In this document: positions 34,261-41,816 of the stretch, in pieces
Numbering within the stretch: position 1 is the stretch's first letter
How the letters are laid out: each line of letters starts with the position of its first letter
Position numbers and translations under genes: made by a program
NCBI GenBank assembly: GCA_009785215.1
Contig: WQWU01000010.1
Coordinates: forward strand, 1 to 52,507
Source: Treponema sp.
GTDB taxonomy: Bacteria > Spirochaetota > Spirochaetia > Treponematales > Breznakiellaceae
DNA length: 52,507 bases
Direction: 5' to 3'
Notes under the pieces: model-generated
What the model was told of the DNA's origin: nothing
The model's database searches: none
What the model saw: only the letters and a program-made list of their open reading frames with translations

Positions 34261-35241
34261 TTAACTGGATTCCAGAATAATCCGGTATTTTAAGTATACC
34301 TCTTCCAGGGTATGCAAAGGCCCCGGGGCGTTTACTCTCTTTCGTAAAGTACAGGCATCACGCCTCTCGATAAAAAAGTCATAAATTGCCCTTGGATCAT
34401 GATCATTAAACATGGAATAAACAGGTTTTGAATCCAGATACGAACGCACTTCTTCATGTCCGACAGTCGTTATTCCATATCGTTTTAATCTGCTTCGAAT
34501 CTGAAGGATCTCTTCATAAGACAGTCCAAAAAGGAATTCTTCAAGCGCCCATCTTGTTTTATCATTGGTGGATTCCTCTTTTAGAAAATCCTCCCATTCG
34601 GTTTCACTGTCCATATCAAACGAAATACGCAATAATTCTGTATTTCCGTCCATAGTTCCAAAACTTGGCGGCGCAGAATCTCTGGCAGCCCATAATGAAG
34701 AAAGCGCCATCAAATGGCGGATACTGCGCTGATCTACACCGCTGTCCCAAAGAGCAATTAGGTCATTTGCAAGCTTGGCTTTTGTATTACTGGAAAAGCC
34801 GGGATCTTCAAGGCACGAAAAATATACATTCTCTGCCATTAAGGTAAAAACAACAGAAAAGGAAATTTCCTTTGCAGGAGTGTATAAACCGGTATTTTCT
34901 TTTGTTAATTTGGAAAGCAGGGAAAAAGCATGGAATTTTGCCACCAAAAAGCTGCGAAGAGCTGCAACTTTAGCAGGAATCCGCAGAAGATGAGATGCAG
35001 TAGAGAAAAAGAGCAGCGATTCAGTAAGCTGATTTTCGTTAAGCAGAATATCCCTTACAAACTTTGTATCTTTTATGGAAGGATAATCAAAAACTGCATT
35101 CCCAAGATTTCGCAGCCGCCGAAACCTTTCGCTTACAAGAATAAAATCTCCGTTATTTTTTTCTTTTAGCCAATTTTCACATTTTTCAACAAGGATTTCT
35201 TCGTCTTTTGATAAAACTTGCGCTGAATGCATATTAACCAT
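34261..35241 (-). CDS. Unknown helical cytoplasmic protein
   Basis: 326 residues with no signal peptide or membrane helix. Predominantly alpha-helical, with motifs such as LLRIPAKVAALRSFLVAKFHA, NDLIALWDSGVDQRSIRHLMALSSLW and DHDPRAIYDFFIERRDA. I do not recognise the family. Two ATG codons lie at 35241 and 35232; neither has a ribosome site, and a TTGATG-N17-GATAAT promoter ends eight bases before the first. It is transcribed separately from the dCMP deaminase (convergent) and from the phosphate operon, whose last stop codon overlaps its -35 box. Confidence 0.7.
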   Translation of the reverse strand: MVNMHSAQVLSKDEEILVEKCENWLKEKNNGDFILVSERFRRLRNLGNAVFDYPSIKDTKFVRDILLNENQLTESLLFFSTASHLLRIPAKVAALRSFLVAKFHAFSLLSKLTKENTGLYTPAKEISFSVVFTLMAENVYFSCLEDPGFSSNTKAKLANDLIALWDSGVDQRSIRHLMALSSLWAARDSAPPSFGTMDGNTELLRISFDMDSETEWEDFLKEESTNDKTRWALEEFLFGLSYEEILQIRSRLKRYGITTVGHEEVRSYLDSKPVYSMFNDHDPRAIYDFFIERRDACTLRKRVNAPGPLHTLEEVYLKYRIILESS

Positions 35242-35249
35242 ATTAGTAT

Positions 35250-35278
35250 ATTATCGTACAGAATATCCAATTCATCAA
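35250..35278 (-). promoter_or_regulatory. Predicted promoter of the unknown gene at 34261-35241
   Basis: Minus strand TTGATG (35278-35273), 17 bases, GATAAT (35255-35250), then eight bases to the ATG at 35241. Spacing leaves a leader of two bases or fewer, as in the gntR unit. The -35 box overlaps the stop codon of the degenerate PstB. Confidence 0.5.
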
Positions 35279-36030
35279 CCGAATCTGCCGGTTATATAAT
35301 CACTTGTTCTTTTATCTTTTGGGGTCATAAAAACTTCGGCTTTTGAACCTTCTTCGATAAGGTTTCCCATAAGCATAAAAACAGCTCTGTCGCATACACG
35401 TCCTGCCTGCTGAACATTGTGCGGGGCAATGATAATCGTATATTGTTTTTTTAACTCAATAAGGGATTCTTCAATTTTTGCAGTTGATATAGGATCAAGA
35501 CCGGAACATGCCCTGTCTAAAAGAATTATTTCAGGTTCAAGCGCCAGAACACGCGCAATACAAAGGCGCTGCTGCTGTCCTCCCGAAAGGCTCATCCCCG
35601 AAATTGAAAGCCTGTCTTTAACTTCGTTCCAAAGCGCGGCTCTTTGCAGGGATCTTTCTACTATCTCTGCGAGTTCTTTTTTGCTTTTTCTGCCGCTTAA
35701 ACGGGGCCCGTAACAAATATTATCAAAAATAGAAACAGGAAGAGGAGTGGGAACTTCAAAAACCATACCAACCTTATTGCGAAGTTCGGTAACATTAACA
35801 TCCTGATCATAAATGTTTTTTCCATCAAGAAGAATCTCGCCGTTCATCCATGCGCCTGCATTCAAATCACATAACCTGTTAAACGAACGCAAAAGGGTCG
35901 TTACTCCGCTGTTTGCAGGGCCAAAAATTGCTGTTATTTCATTTGCCTTTATTTTCATATTTAAATTGTGAATAACCTGTTTTTTATCGTAATAAAAATT
36001 AACGTTATTTACAGTAATTTTTGATTCCAA
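35275..36030 (-). CDS. PstB-like ATPase with dead Walker A and Walker B but intact signature motif
   Basis: 251 residues, PstB-like over its whole length, including the PKDKRTSDYITGRFG tail. Walker A reads GPANSGVTT (37-45): the ATP-binding Lys is Val43. The Q-loop Gln is Glu92 (GMVFEVP). Walker B reads IILLDRACSGLDP: the catalytic Glu is Arg173. In contrast the signature LSGGQQQR (148-155) is perfect and the H-loop His204 is kept. It should not hydrolyse ATP at its own site, but can complete the site of the partner PstB encoded at 38558-39340, whose lesions are the opposite. It is the last gene of the pst operon, 17 bases after pstA. Confidence 0.9.
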   Translation of the reverse strand: MESKITVNNVNFYYDKKQVIHNLNMKIKANEITAIFGPANSGVTTLLRSFNRLCDLNAGAWMNGEILLDGKNIYDQDVNVTELRNKVGMVFEVPTPLPVSIFDNICYGPRLSGRKSKKELAEIVERSLQRAALWNEVKDRLSISGMSLSGGQQQRLCIARVLALEPEIILLDRACSGLDPISTAKIEESLIELKKQYTIIIAPHNVQQAGRVCDRAVFMLMGNLIEEGSKAEVFMTPKDKRTSDYITGRFG

Positions 36031-36047
36031 TCCAATACCTCTTTACC

Positions 36048-36899
36048 CTATCTCTTGACAGATTTTGCAATAAATCTGTTAACCATTGCATTTGCAACAA
36101 CATTTATAAGTAAAATCATAATAATTAAAAGAGTTGCAGTACCATAGGCATTTTCCATGGAAATACCTTCTCTAGCCAATATATAAAAATGAACTGCCAT
36201 GGAACGCGTAGAAGAAAAAACCGATGACGGCATTCTAAAAGCGGAACCTGCAGTAAGAATAACTGCAGCAGTTTCTGCAACACAGCGCCCAACACTTAAA
36301 ATAATTCCATTTACAATGCCAAGCAATGCAGAAGGAAATACTACCCTGCTGATTGTCTGCCATTTTGTAGCGCCTAACGAAAAACTGACTTCCCTGTAAA
36401 TATTCGGAACTGCGCGAATCGCTTCCTCCGATGTACGTATTACAGTAGGCAGAATCATAAATGCAAGGGTCAATCCGCCCGCAAGAATAGACCAGCCCAA
36501 TTGCAGATATATAACAAAAAAAATAAAACCAAAAAGCCCGTACACAATAGACGGTATTCCTGCAAGAGATTCTGCGCTAAAGCGGATAATACGGGTTACT
36601 ATATTTTCTTTTGTATATTCAGCCAGATAAAAAGCAGTTCCAATGCCAAACGGAACAACAATTGCAATAGCCAGCGCTGTCAGCAGAAATGTACCAACAA
36701 TCATGGAAGAAATACCGCCGGCACGCCCCATACTGCGCGGAACTTCTGTAAGGAACTGTAAATTAATTACAGGCAGCCCTTTTGCAACAATATAAATAAT
36801 AATGAACAATAAAAGCCCTATCACAAACAGCGCTGCTGACCAAATTATTATTTTTGCTATTTTCTCCGAAAGAGCCGCTGTCATTTTCATTTTCTTCAT
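36048..36899 (-). CDS. pstA: Phosphate ABC transporter permease PstA
   Basis: 283 residues, six membrane segments. The PstA/PstC-type core is visible: GGISSMIVGTFLLTALAIAIVVPFGIGTAFYLAEYT near 62-97, ESLAGIPSIVYGLFGFIFFV near 109-128, and the EAA-type loop IRAVPNIYREVSFSLGATKWQT near 160-182. It forms the inner-membrane channel with PstC. Its start overlaps the pstC stop by four bases. Confidence 0.95.
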   Translation of the reverse strand: MKKMKMTAALSEKIAKIIIWSAALFVIGLLLFIIIYIVAKGLPVINLQFLTEVPRSMGRAGGISSMIVGTFLLTALAIAIVVPFGIGTAFYLAEYTKENIVTRIIRFSAESLAGIPSIVYGLFGFIFFVIYLQLGWSILAGGLTLAFMILPTVIRTSEEAIRAVPNIYREVSFSLGATKWQTISRVVFPSALLGIVNGIILSVGRCVAETAAVILTAGSAFRMPSSVFSSTRSMAVHFYILAREGISMENAYGTATLLIIMILLINVVANAMVNRFIAKSVKR

Positions 36900-37741
36900 T
36901 TTCTCCGCGTAATAAATTGTGCCAATGAATTCAGCAGCATAATTGCAACAAACAGAACAATACCTGTAGCAAAAAGAGCCTGTTGATGTTCTCCCGATGC
37001 ATATCCCATTTCTATACCGATATTTGTTGTAAGAGTCCTGACAGGATCCAATATTGACTGAGGTACTGCAACAGCATTACCCAAAACCATTATTACTGCC
37101 ATTGTCTCGCCGATAGCACGTCCTATTCCAAGAATAACCGCCGCTACAATTCCGGATTTTGCAGCAGGCAGAATTACAGAATAAATTGTCTGCCAATGCG
37201 TTAATCCCAAAGCAAGGGCGCCTTCTTTATATTGACGAGGAAGCGCAAGAATGGAAACTTCTGTTATACTTATTACAGTAGGCAGAATCATAATCCCAAG
37301 AATTAATGAACCTGTCAGAATGCTTAACCCCGGCCCTCCCAAATAATTGCGCACTGCAGGTACAATAAACAAAAGACCCCAAAATCCATAAACAACAGAA
37401 GGAATACCGGCAAGCAATTGTATCGCAGGCCTGAATATACTGCTCATCAGCGGAGGAGCATATTCTGCAAGAAAAACGGCGCAGCATATTCCTATAGGCA
37501 CTCCAACAATTGCCGCTCCAATCGTGACAGTAACAGAACCAATTATCATCGGGAAAATTCCAAATAACCCTCTGCTCGGCGCCCATTCCATTCCAAAAAT
37601 AAAATTGATTATCCCAACCTCTGCAATAACTGTTGCACCCTGAAAAATAATAAAAACAGTAATTAATGCCAATGCAGATATTGATGAAAGAGCAAGCGCG
37701 AAAAATGTATATTTTGATACCAGTTCTTTAAATTTATTCAT
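36896..37741 (-). CDS. pstC: Phosphate ABC transporter permease PstC
   Basis: 281 residues, six membrane segments. Hallmarks: WAPSRGLFGIFPMIIGSVTVTIGAAIVGVPIGI near 53-85, QLLAGIPSVVYGFWGLLF near 107-124, and the EAA-type loop ILALPRQYKEGALALGLTHWQT near 164-185. It pairs with PstA, with which it shares a four-base gene overlap. It starts 18 bases after the pstS stop. Confidence 0.95.
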   Translation of the reverse strand: MNKFKELVSKYTFFALALSSISALALITVFIIFQGATVIAEVGIINFIFGMEWAPSRGLFGIFPMIIGSVTVTIGAAIVGVPIGICCAVFLAEYAPPLMSSIFRPAIQLLAGIPSVVYGFWGLLFIVPAVRNYLGGPGLSILTGSLILGIMILPTVISITEVSILALPRQYKEGALALGLTHWQTIYSVILPAAKSGIVAAVILGIGRAIGETMAVIMVLGNAVAVPQSILDPVRTLTTNIGIEMGYASGEHQQALFATGIVLFVAIMLLNSLAQFITRRK

Positions 37742-37759
37742 TTTGTTCCATATATCATT

Positions 37760-38557
37760 TTAAGGGATAAGCCCCTCTTGTGTCATTAGCTCTTTTCCGC
37801 TTGGAGAAAGAATAAATTCGATAAATTCCATTGCCATGCCAGTTGGCGGAATTTCTTTTGATACAAACAAAAACGGCCTAAAAAGACTGTAACTGCCGTT
37901 TCTTACATTTTCCGATGAAGCTTCAACGCCATCAAGTTTTATAGCTTTTACCGTATTATCTACAAGACCAAGAGATATAAAACCTATTGAATTGGGATCT
38001 CCTGCAACAAGCTGTCTTACAGCGCCGTTTGAATCCTGTATTATGGCTCTTGGAGTAATTCTATTATCGCCCATGACCATATCTTCAAATGCGCTTCGGG
38101 TTCCTGATCCTTCTTCACGTGCAATTATATGTATCCTTGCCTGACGTCCGCCAATCTCGCTCCAGTCTCTTATTTCTGCTGTATATATACTTCTTACCTG
38201 TTCCAGTGTTAAATCAATCACAGGATTCCGCGGATTAACAATCATTGCAAGTCCATCTCTAGCTATCTCGATAGACCAAAGATCTTCTTCTGTTCTTTTT
38301 AACCAGCGGGATGACATTCCAATATCTGCAGTACCGGTCTCGGCTGCTGTGATACCTGCAGAAGAGCCGCCTCCCTGAATATCAATTTTTCTATCCGGAA
38401 ACAAGAATTCAAATTCTTCTGCCAAAAGCTCAACATACGGCTGCACCGAAGTAGAACCGGCAACGATGACACATACGCCCGATCTGCCTGCGCAGGAAAC
38501 AACTGCCATTAGTATCAATATAATAAATAAATATTTACTTGTTTTTACATTAATCAT
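37760..38557 (-). CDS. pstS: Phosphate-binding lipoprotein PstS
   Basis: 265 residues. Signal peptide with lipobox ending VVSC (Cys22), so it is membrane-anchored. The phosphate-binding loops are recognisable: AGSTSVQP near 33-40, GGGSSAGITAAETGTADIGMSSR near 62-84, and REEGSGTRSAFED near 147-159. It delivers phosphate to PstC/PstA. The ATG directly follows the TAA of the upstream pstB (TAA-ATG), so the two are translationally coupled. Confidence 0.95.
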   Translation of the reverse strand: MINVKTSKYLFIILILMAVVSCAGRSGVCVIVAGSTSVQPYVELLAEEFEFLFPDRKIDIQGGGSSAGITAAETGTADIGMSSRWLKRTEEDLWSIEIARDGLAMIVNPRNPVIDLTLEQVRSIYTAEIRDWSEIGGRQARIHIIAREEGSGTRSAFEDMVMGDNRITPRAIIQDSNGAVRQLVAGDPNSIGFISLGLVDNTVKAIKLDGVEASSENVRNGSYSLFRPFLFVSKEIPPTGMAMEFIEFILSPSGKELMTQEGLIP

Positions 38558-39340
38558 TTAACCAAACCTGCCGGAAATATAATCTTCTGTGCGTTTATCT
38601 TTTGGAGATAAAAACATCTGTTTTGTAGCGCCGTATTCAACCAGCCTTCCTACTTTGTCATCTCCGTCTCCTATCATTAAAAATGCGGACATTGTTGATA
38701 CCCTAAGCGCCTGTTCCATATTGTGCGTCACAATTATGATTGTATATTTTTTCATCAGGTTTAACATTAGTTCTTCAATTTTCATGGTCGATTCCGGATC
38801 GAGGGCGCTGCACGATTCATCCATCAGAATTACATCGGGTTCAACTGCAATGGCGCGGGCTATGCATAACCTTTGCTGCTCTCCAGGCTGAAGTTCAAGT
38901 GCTGGTTTTTTTAAGTTGTCTTTTACCTCGTTCCAAAGCGCTGCTTGAATCAAACTGTTCTCTACTATTTCTTCTATTTGGTATTTATCTTTTATTCCAT
39001 GTTTTCTTGGACCAATGGCAATATTATCGTAAATGCTCATTGGAAACACATTAGGTCTCTGAAAAACCATGCCTATTTTTTGTCTAAGATAAACAACATC
39101 TGAAGTTTTATCGTAGATAGAAAAATTATCTAAATAAACACCGCCTTCTACCCTGACTTTTGGTATTAAATCGTTCATACGGTTAAAAACACGCAAAAGT
39201 GTGGATTTTCCGCAGCCCGAGGGGCCGATTATTGCTGTTATACTGCGTTCATAGATATCCATGGTAATATCGCCCAACGCGTGATAAGTATCATAATAGA
39301 GGTTTAACGCTTCTGTTTTTATCTTAACGCTATTATCCAC
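38558..39340 (-). CDS. pstB: Phosphate ABC transporter ATPase PstB with intact catalytic site but degenerate signature motif
   Basis: 260 residues, first gene of the operon rather than the last as is usual. Walker [10 protein letters not shown] (39-47), Q-loop Gln94, Walker B ILMDE with catalytic Glu175 and H-loop His206 are all intact. The signature, LSGGQ in ordinary PstB, reads LQPGE (150-154), so it should not contact ATP bound to a partner. A homodimer would therefore have two incomplete sites; combined with the PstB-like protein at 35275-36030, one complete and one doubly dead site results. The start is GTG at 39340 with GGGAG six bases upstream. No phoU gene is in the window. Confidence 0.93.
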   Translation of the reverse strand: MDNSVKIKTEALNLYYDTYHALGDITMDIYERSITAIIGPSGCGKSTLLRVFNRMNDLIPKVRVEGGVYLDNFSIYDKTSDVVYLRQKIGMVFQRPNVFPMSIYDNIAIGPRKHGIKDKYQIEEIVENSLIQAALWNEVKDNLKKPALELQPGEQQRLCIARAIAVEPDVILMDESCSALDPESTMKIEELMLNLMKKYTIIIVTHNMEQALRVSTMSAFLMIGDGDDKVGRLVEYGATKQMFLSPKDKRTEDYISGRFG

Positions 39341-39362
39341 ATATGCTCCCGCAGAATGTCTA

Positions 39363-39391
39363 ATTATAGCAGATTCCGGCTCTTACAGCAA
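39363..39391 (-). promoter_or_regulatory. Predicted promoter of the pst operon
   Basis: Minus strand TTGCTG (39391-39386), 17 bases, TATAAT (39368-39363), then a leader of about 15 bases with GGGAG before the pstB GTG. I see no obvious pho-box array in the sequence just upstream. Confidence 0.55.
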
Positions 39392-39420
39392 TCCACGGTT
39401 TTTGAGAATTCAGATATTGA

Positions 39421-39635
39421 TGGAGGTCCAGTACCGCGAAAGCGGTAAGGAGTCGCCTTACAGTCGTAAACTTCCTGTTTTTGGAGGTGGCGGGAGTCGC
39501 CTTACAGTCGTAAACTTCCTGTTTACTCCTTCCAGGCCGTCTGCGCCGCTAAACCGACCTCCATGTCGGTTTTCTTCTCAGACGCTCTCGCGTCTTCGAA
39601 GCCGCGGCTCCGTTTCGACTCCCGCATCGTTAGAG
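39421..39635. repeat. GC-rich, hairpin-dense stretch with a 32-base direct repeat and ssrA-like fragments
   Basis: This fills most of the 348-base gap between pstB and ssrA and has no believable gene. A 32-base unit at 39449-39480 recurs exactly at 39493-39524 (period 44). Perfect hairpins: TACCGC-GAAA-GCGGTA at 39432-39447, AAACCGAC-CTCCAT-GTCGGTTT at 39551-39572, AGACGC-TCTC-GCGTCT at 39580-39595. An inverted fragment of the tmRNA T-arm (CGACTCCCGC) lies at 39617-39626. The composition contrasts with the A/T-rich flanks. It may be a scar of integration at ssrA or a lineage-specific structured repeat. Confidence 0.7.
39482..39499 (-). other. Duplicated 3' end of ssrA (attachment-site-like)
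   Basis: TGGAGGTGGCGGGAGTCG at 39482-39499 is identical to the last 18 bases of the tmRNA gene, CCA included, at 39689-39706, in the same orientation and 207 bases away. Tyrosine-recombinase elements that insert into tmRNA genes leave just such a duplication. No integrase gene remains between the copies. Confidence 0.6.
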
Positions 39636-39688
39636 TTTTCTATCAATTATTATACCGTAAAAGATTTAATGAGTAATTAAAAATGCCA

Positions 39689-40032
39689 TGGAGGTGGCGG
39701 GAGTCGAACCCGCGTCCCAATACGCGAAACATAAACATCTACAGATTTAGCCGTTTATTAAATTGTCGGAACAGACTTGGCTAAACGGCGCGCGGTCTGT
39801 CCGTATTCCGGAAAATCTTACCTGACCACTTCCGGAAGAAGTGGTCAGACCAGCTCTGATTGCGACGCGGAAGCTGTTCCTCAGAGCGGCGGAACAGTTC
39901 CACGCGATTACGCAGCTAAGGCGTATTCGTAACTGTCAGTTTTGGCAGTTAAATTTTTGCCCAATCAGGAGATGAGCACTCCATCTGCAGCTTATACCCC
40001 GAAGACGTACCAGTCGAAACCGGTGCACCCCC
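39689..40032 (-). ncRNA. ssrA: Transfer-messenger RNA (tmRNA)
   Basis: 344 bases. The 5' end GGGGGTGCACCGGTTTCGAC and the 3' end GGTTCGACTCCCGCCACCTCCA-type acceptor/T-arm pair over seven base pairs (GGGGGUG with CACCUCC), with encoded CCA. The tag frame runs 39946-39908: GCC resume codon, then AKTDSYEYALAA and TAA. The segment before the resume codon (TTTAACT) is placed as in other tmRNAs, and the middle carries several G/C-rich stems consistent with pseudoknots. It rescues stalled ribosomes together with SmpB, whose gene is not here. A promoter about 20 bases upstream of the mature end implies 5' processing by RNase P. Confidence 0.96.
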
Positions 40033-40052
40033 AACGATTAACTATACAAAAC

Positions 40053-40080
40053 ATTATAACACAATAATTAAAAAAAGCAA
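40053..40080 (-). promoter_or_regulatory. Predicted promoter of ssrA
   Basis: Minus strand TTGCTT (40080-40075), 16 bases, TATAAT (40058-40053). The mature tmRNA begins 20 bases after the -10 box, leaving a short precursor leader. Confidence 0.6.
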
Positions 40081-40113
40081 TGTCTGTTTATTTACCGGCT
40101 AGCGTAAATTAAT

Positions 40114-41169
40114 TTATTGATACTTTTGGGAAATCTCTCTGAATTTATCATTAATTTTTTCGACAGCATCGGCTATTATAGGATCAAACTGTGTTCCCTT
40201 TCCATCAATAATAATTTTTAAAGACTCTTCATAGGGAATAGCAGATTTATACACACGAGCGCAGACAAGAGCATCGTAAACATCAGCTAATGCGGCAAGG
40301 CGGGCTGTCAGCGGAATCTCTTCGCCTTTTAACTGTTCCGGATATCCCTTGCCATCCCAGCGTTCATGATGTCCGTAACAAATATCTTCGCAGTGTTTTA
40401 AGTAAAGAGATGTATTAACATCGCCAAGTTCATGAACAATTTCCTTGCCGCGGGTGGTATGAGTTTTCATAATCTCATATTCATCAGGATCAAGTTTTCC
40501 CGGTTTTAAAAGAATTTTATCCGGAATTGCAATTTTGCCGACATCATGCAGAGCCATGGACTTCATAATAATATCAGGTTTAAGACTAATTAATTCTTCT
40601 GCATAAACAGAGTTATTTTCTATAAGGTAGTCAATAAGCGCTTTAACAAATAACTGCGTTCTTTTTACATGTTCGCCCGATTCCAAATCGCGGTGTTCAA
40701 TTACGTTTGCTAAACCCTGCAGTGCATTTTCCAGCGTTTTTGTAGCTTCGGCAGTTTTATATGCAACAATCTCTTCCAAATTATCGCTGTATTTTTTTAA
40801 CTCTATCTGGTTTCTAACGCGTAATTTTACAATCTGCGGATTAAACGGCTTGTTAATAAAATCAACTGCACCTGCTTCCAATAAATCATTCTCTGAATCG
40901 CTTTCTATTGTAATAAAAATAACCGGAATGCGCCTGAAAGTACTGTCTGCTTTTAAAATGCTAAACAGTTCACGTCCGTCCATCTGAGGCATCTGAACAT
41001 CCAGAAGAATTATCTTTGGAAGAGGGTCAGTAGTTCTGAGTTTTTCCAGCGCTTCTTTACCGTTTAATGCAGTTATAATGTTGTAATCATCTTTTAAAAT
41101 TTCTTCCAGAATCATAACATTGGCATCAAGATCATCAACTACTAAAACTGTGGGCGTATTTTCAAGCAT
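40114..41169 (-). CDS. Response regulator with HD-GYP cyclic-di-GMP phosphodiesterase domain
   Basis: 351 residues. Receiver domain 1-120 with the acidic pair Asp12/Asp13, phosphoacceptor Asp57 (ILLDVQMPQMDG) and Lys107 (NKPF). A coiled linker (about 122-150) leads to the HD-GYP domain: HDVGK at 208-212, the PDKILLKPGKLDPDEYEIMKTH stretch, GHHERWDGKGYP with GYP at 275-277. It should break down c-di-GMP when phosphorylated. The start overlaps the HPt gene by eight bases, so the pair acts as a phosphorelay output. No histidine kinase is in the window. Confidence 0.95.
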   Translation of the reverse strand: MLENTPTVLVVDDLDANVMILEEILKDDYNIITALNGKEALEKLRTTDPLPKIILLDVQMPQMDGRELFSILKADSTFRRIPVIFITIESDSENDLLEAGAVDFINKPFNPQIVKLRVRNQIELKKYSDNLEEIVAYKTAEATKTLENALQGLANVIEHRDLESGEHVKRTQLFVKALIDYLIENNSVYAEELISLKPDIIMKSMALHDVGKIAIPDKILLKPGKLDPDEYEIMKTHTTRGKEIVHELGDVNTSLYLKHCEDICYGHHERWDGKGYPEQLKGEEIPLTARLAALADVYDALVCARVYKSAIPYEESLKIIIDGKGTQFDPIIADAVEKINDKFREISQKYQ

Positions 41170-41506
41170 ATTGATTTATAACCTTATCAATTTCAACTAA
41201 TGTCTTATCGTAGACATCATAAAACAGGTTTAACTGTTCGTCTTTTACAGCTCCGGCTTTTATTTGATTTTCCAGTTCTACGCATTGATTATATAATTCG
41301 GTAAGGGAAAGATTAGCTGTAAGTCCTTTCAGCGCATGAGCGGAAGTTTTTGCTTTTATCATATCTCCCTCTGCCAGGGCAGTTTTTATTTCGCTGAGAG
41401 ATTGATCCGCCTTAAACTTATCCAGTAACTTTGAGTAAAGTTTTGTATTATTCATGACTCTTTTTGAACCTTCACTGACATTTATATAAATTGAATCATC
41501 TGTCAT
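41162..41506 (-). CDS. HPt histidine phosphotransfer protein
   Basis: 114 residues, a stand-alone four-helix HPt domain. The phospho-accepting His57 lies in the consensus SAHALKGLTANL. It would pass a phosphoryl group from a hybrid kinase to the HD-GYP response regulator overlapping it. AAGGGG lies before the ATG at 41506; a second Met (residue 18, MNNTKLY) is a possible later start. It follows infA by 12 bases and appears to be in the same transcript. Confidence 0.9.
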   Translation of the reverse strand: MTDDSIYINVSEGSKRVMNNTKLYSKLLDKFKADQSLSEIKTALAEGDMIKAKTSAHALKGLTANLSLTELYNQCVELENQIKAGAVKDEQLNLFYDVYDKTLVEIDKVINQYA

Positions 41507-41518
41507 AATAACCCCTTA

Positions 41519-41743
41519 TTAACGTTCCCTGTAAATAATGCGTCCTCTGCTAAGATCATACGGAGAAAGGGCAACCCTTACACGGTCTCCGGGAACTATA
41601 CGAATATAATGCTTACGCATTTTCCCCGATAAATGAGCCAAAATAAGATGCCCGTTCTGATTATCCAATTCCACCCTAAACATGGTGTTGGGAAGGGCTT
41701 CCCTGACTACACCTTCTACTTCTATTGCTTCTTCCTTAGCCAC
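41519..41743 (-). CDS. infA: Translation initiation factor IF-1
   Basis: 74 residues, an OB-fold protein of normal length that occupies the ribosomal A site during initiation. Hallmarks: [46 protein letters not shown] split over residues 8-53 and the end [15 protein letters not shown]. It starts with GTG at 41743, with AAGGAG six bases upstream. It heads a transcript that continues into HPt and HD-GYP signalling genes instead of ribosomal genes. Confidence 0.97.
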   Translation of the reverse strand: MAKEEAIEVEGVVREALPNTMFRVELDNQNGHLILAHLSGKMRKHYIRIVPGDRVRVALSPYDLSRGRIIYRER

Positions 41744-41763
41744 ATATACTCCTTATTTTACAT

Positions 41764-41791
41764 GTTATAATAAATAACCCCTTTATGTCAA
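41764..41791 (-). promoter_or_regulatory. Predicted promoter of infA
   Basis: Minus strand TTGACA (41791-41786), 16 bases, TATAAC (41769-41764). The leader of about 15 bases carries AAGGAG. Its -35 box overlaps the -35 box of the divergent thrC promoter. Confidence 0.65.
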
Positions 41792-41811
41792 TTGTAACTA
41801 TATGATAGAAT
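41783..41811 (+). promoter_or_regulatory. Predicted leaderless promoter of thrC
   Basis: TTATGT at 41783-41788, 17 bases, TAGAAT at 41806-41811, then five bases (aaaga) before the thrC ATG. The ThrC N terminus is conserved and fixes the start codon, and there is no ribosome site, so the transcript should be leaderless. Confidence 0.55.
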
Positions 41812-41816
41812 AAAGA

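Noticed and set aside
39449-39524. Two identical 32-base units suggesting a CRISPR array
   Set aside because: Only two copies with a 12-base gap, no cas genes, and the gap itself belongs to the ssrA 3'-end copy.
39551-39572. Rho-independent terminator for ssrA or pstB
   Set aside because: The eight-base stem is sound, but it lies about 117 bases beyond the tmRNA end and only three U residues follow on the minus strand.
39402-39680. A 92-codon open frame on the + strand between pstB and ssrA
   Set aside because: It runs through direct repeats and perfect hairpins, has no ribosome site, and its translation lacks any protein-like pattern.
39689-39720. A tRNA gene at the GGTTCGA-type T-arm
   Set aside because: The T-arm and acceptor belong to the tmRNA; no anticodon stem follows at tRNA distance.
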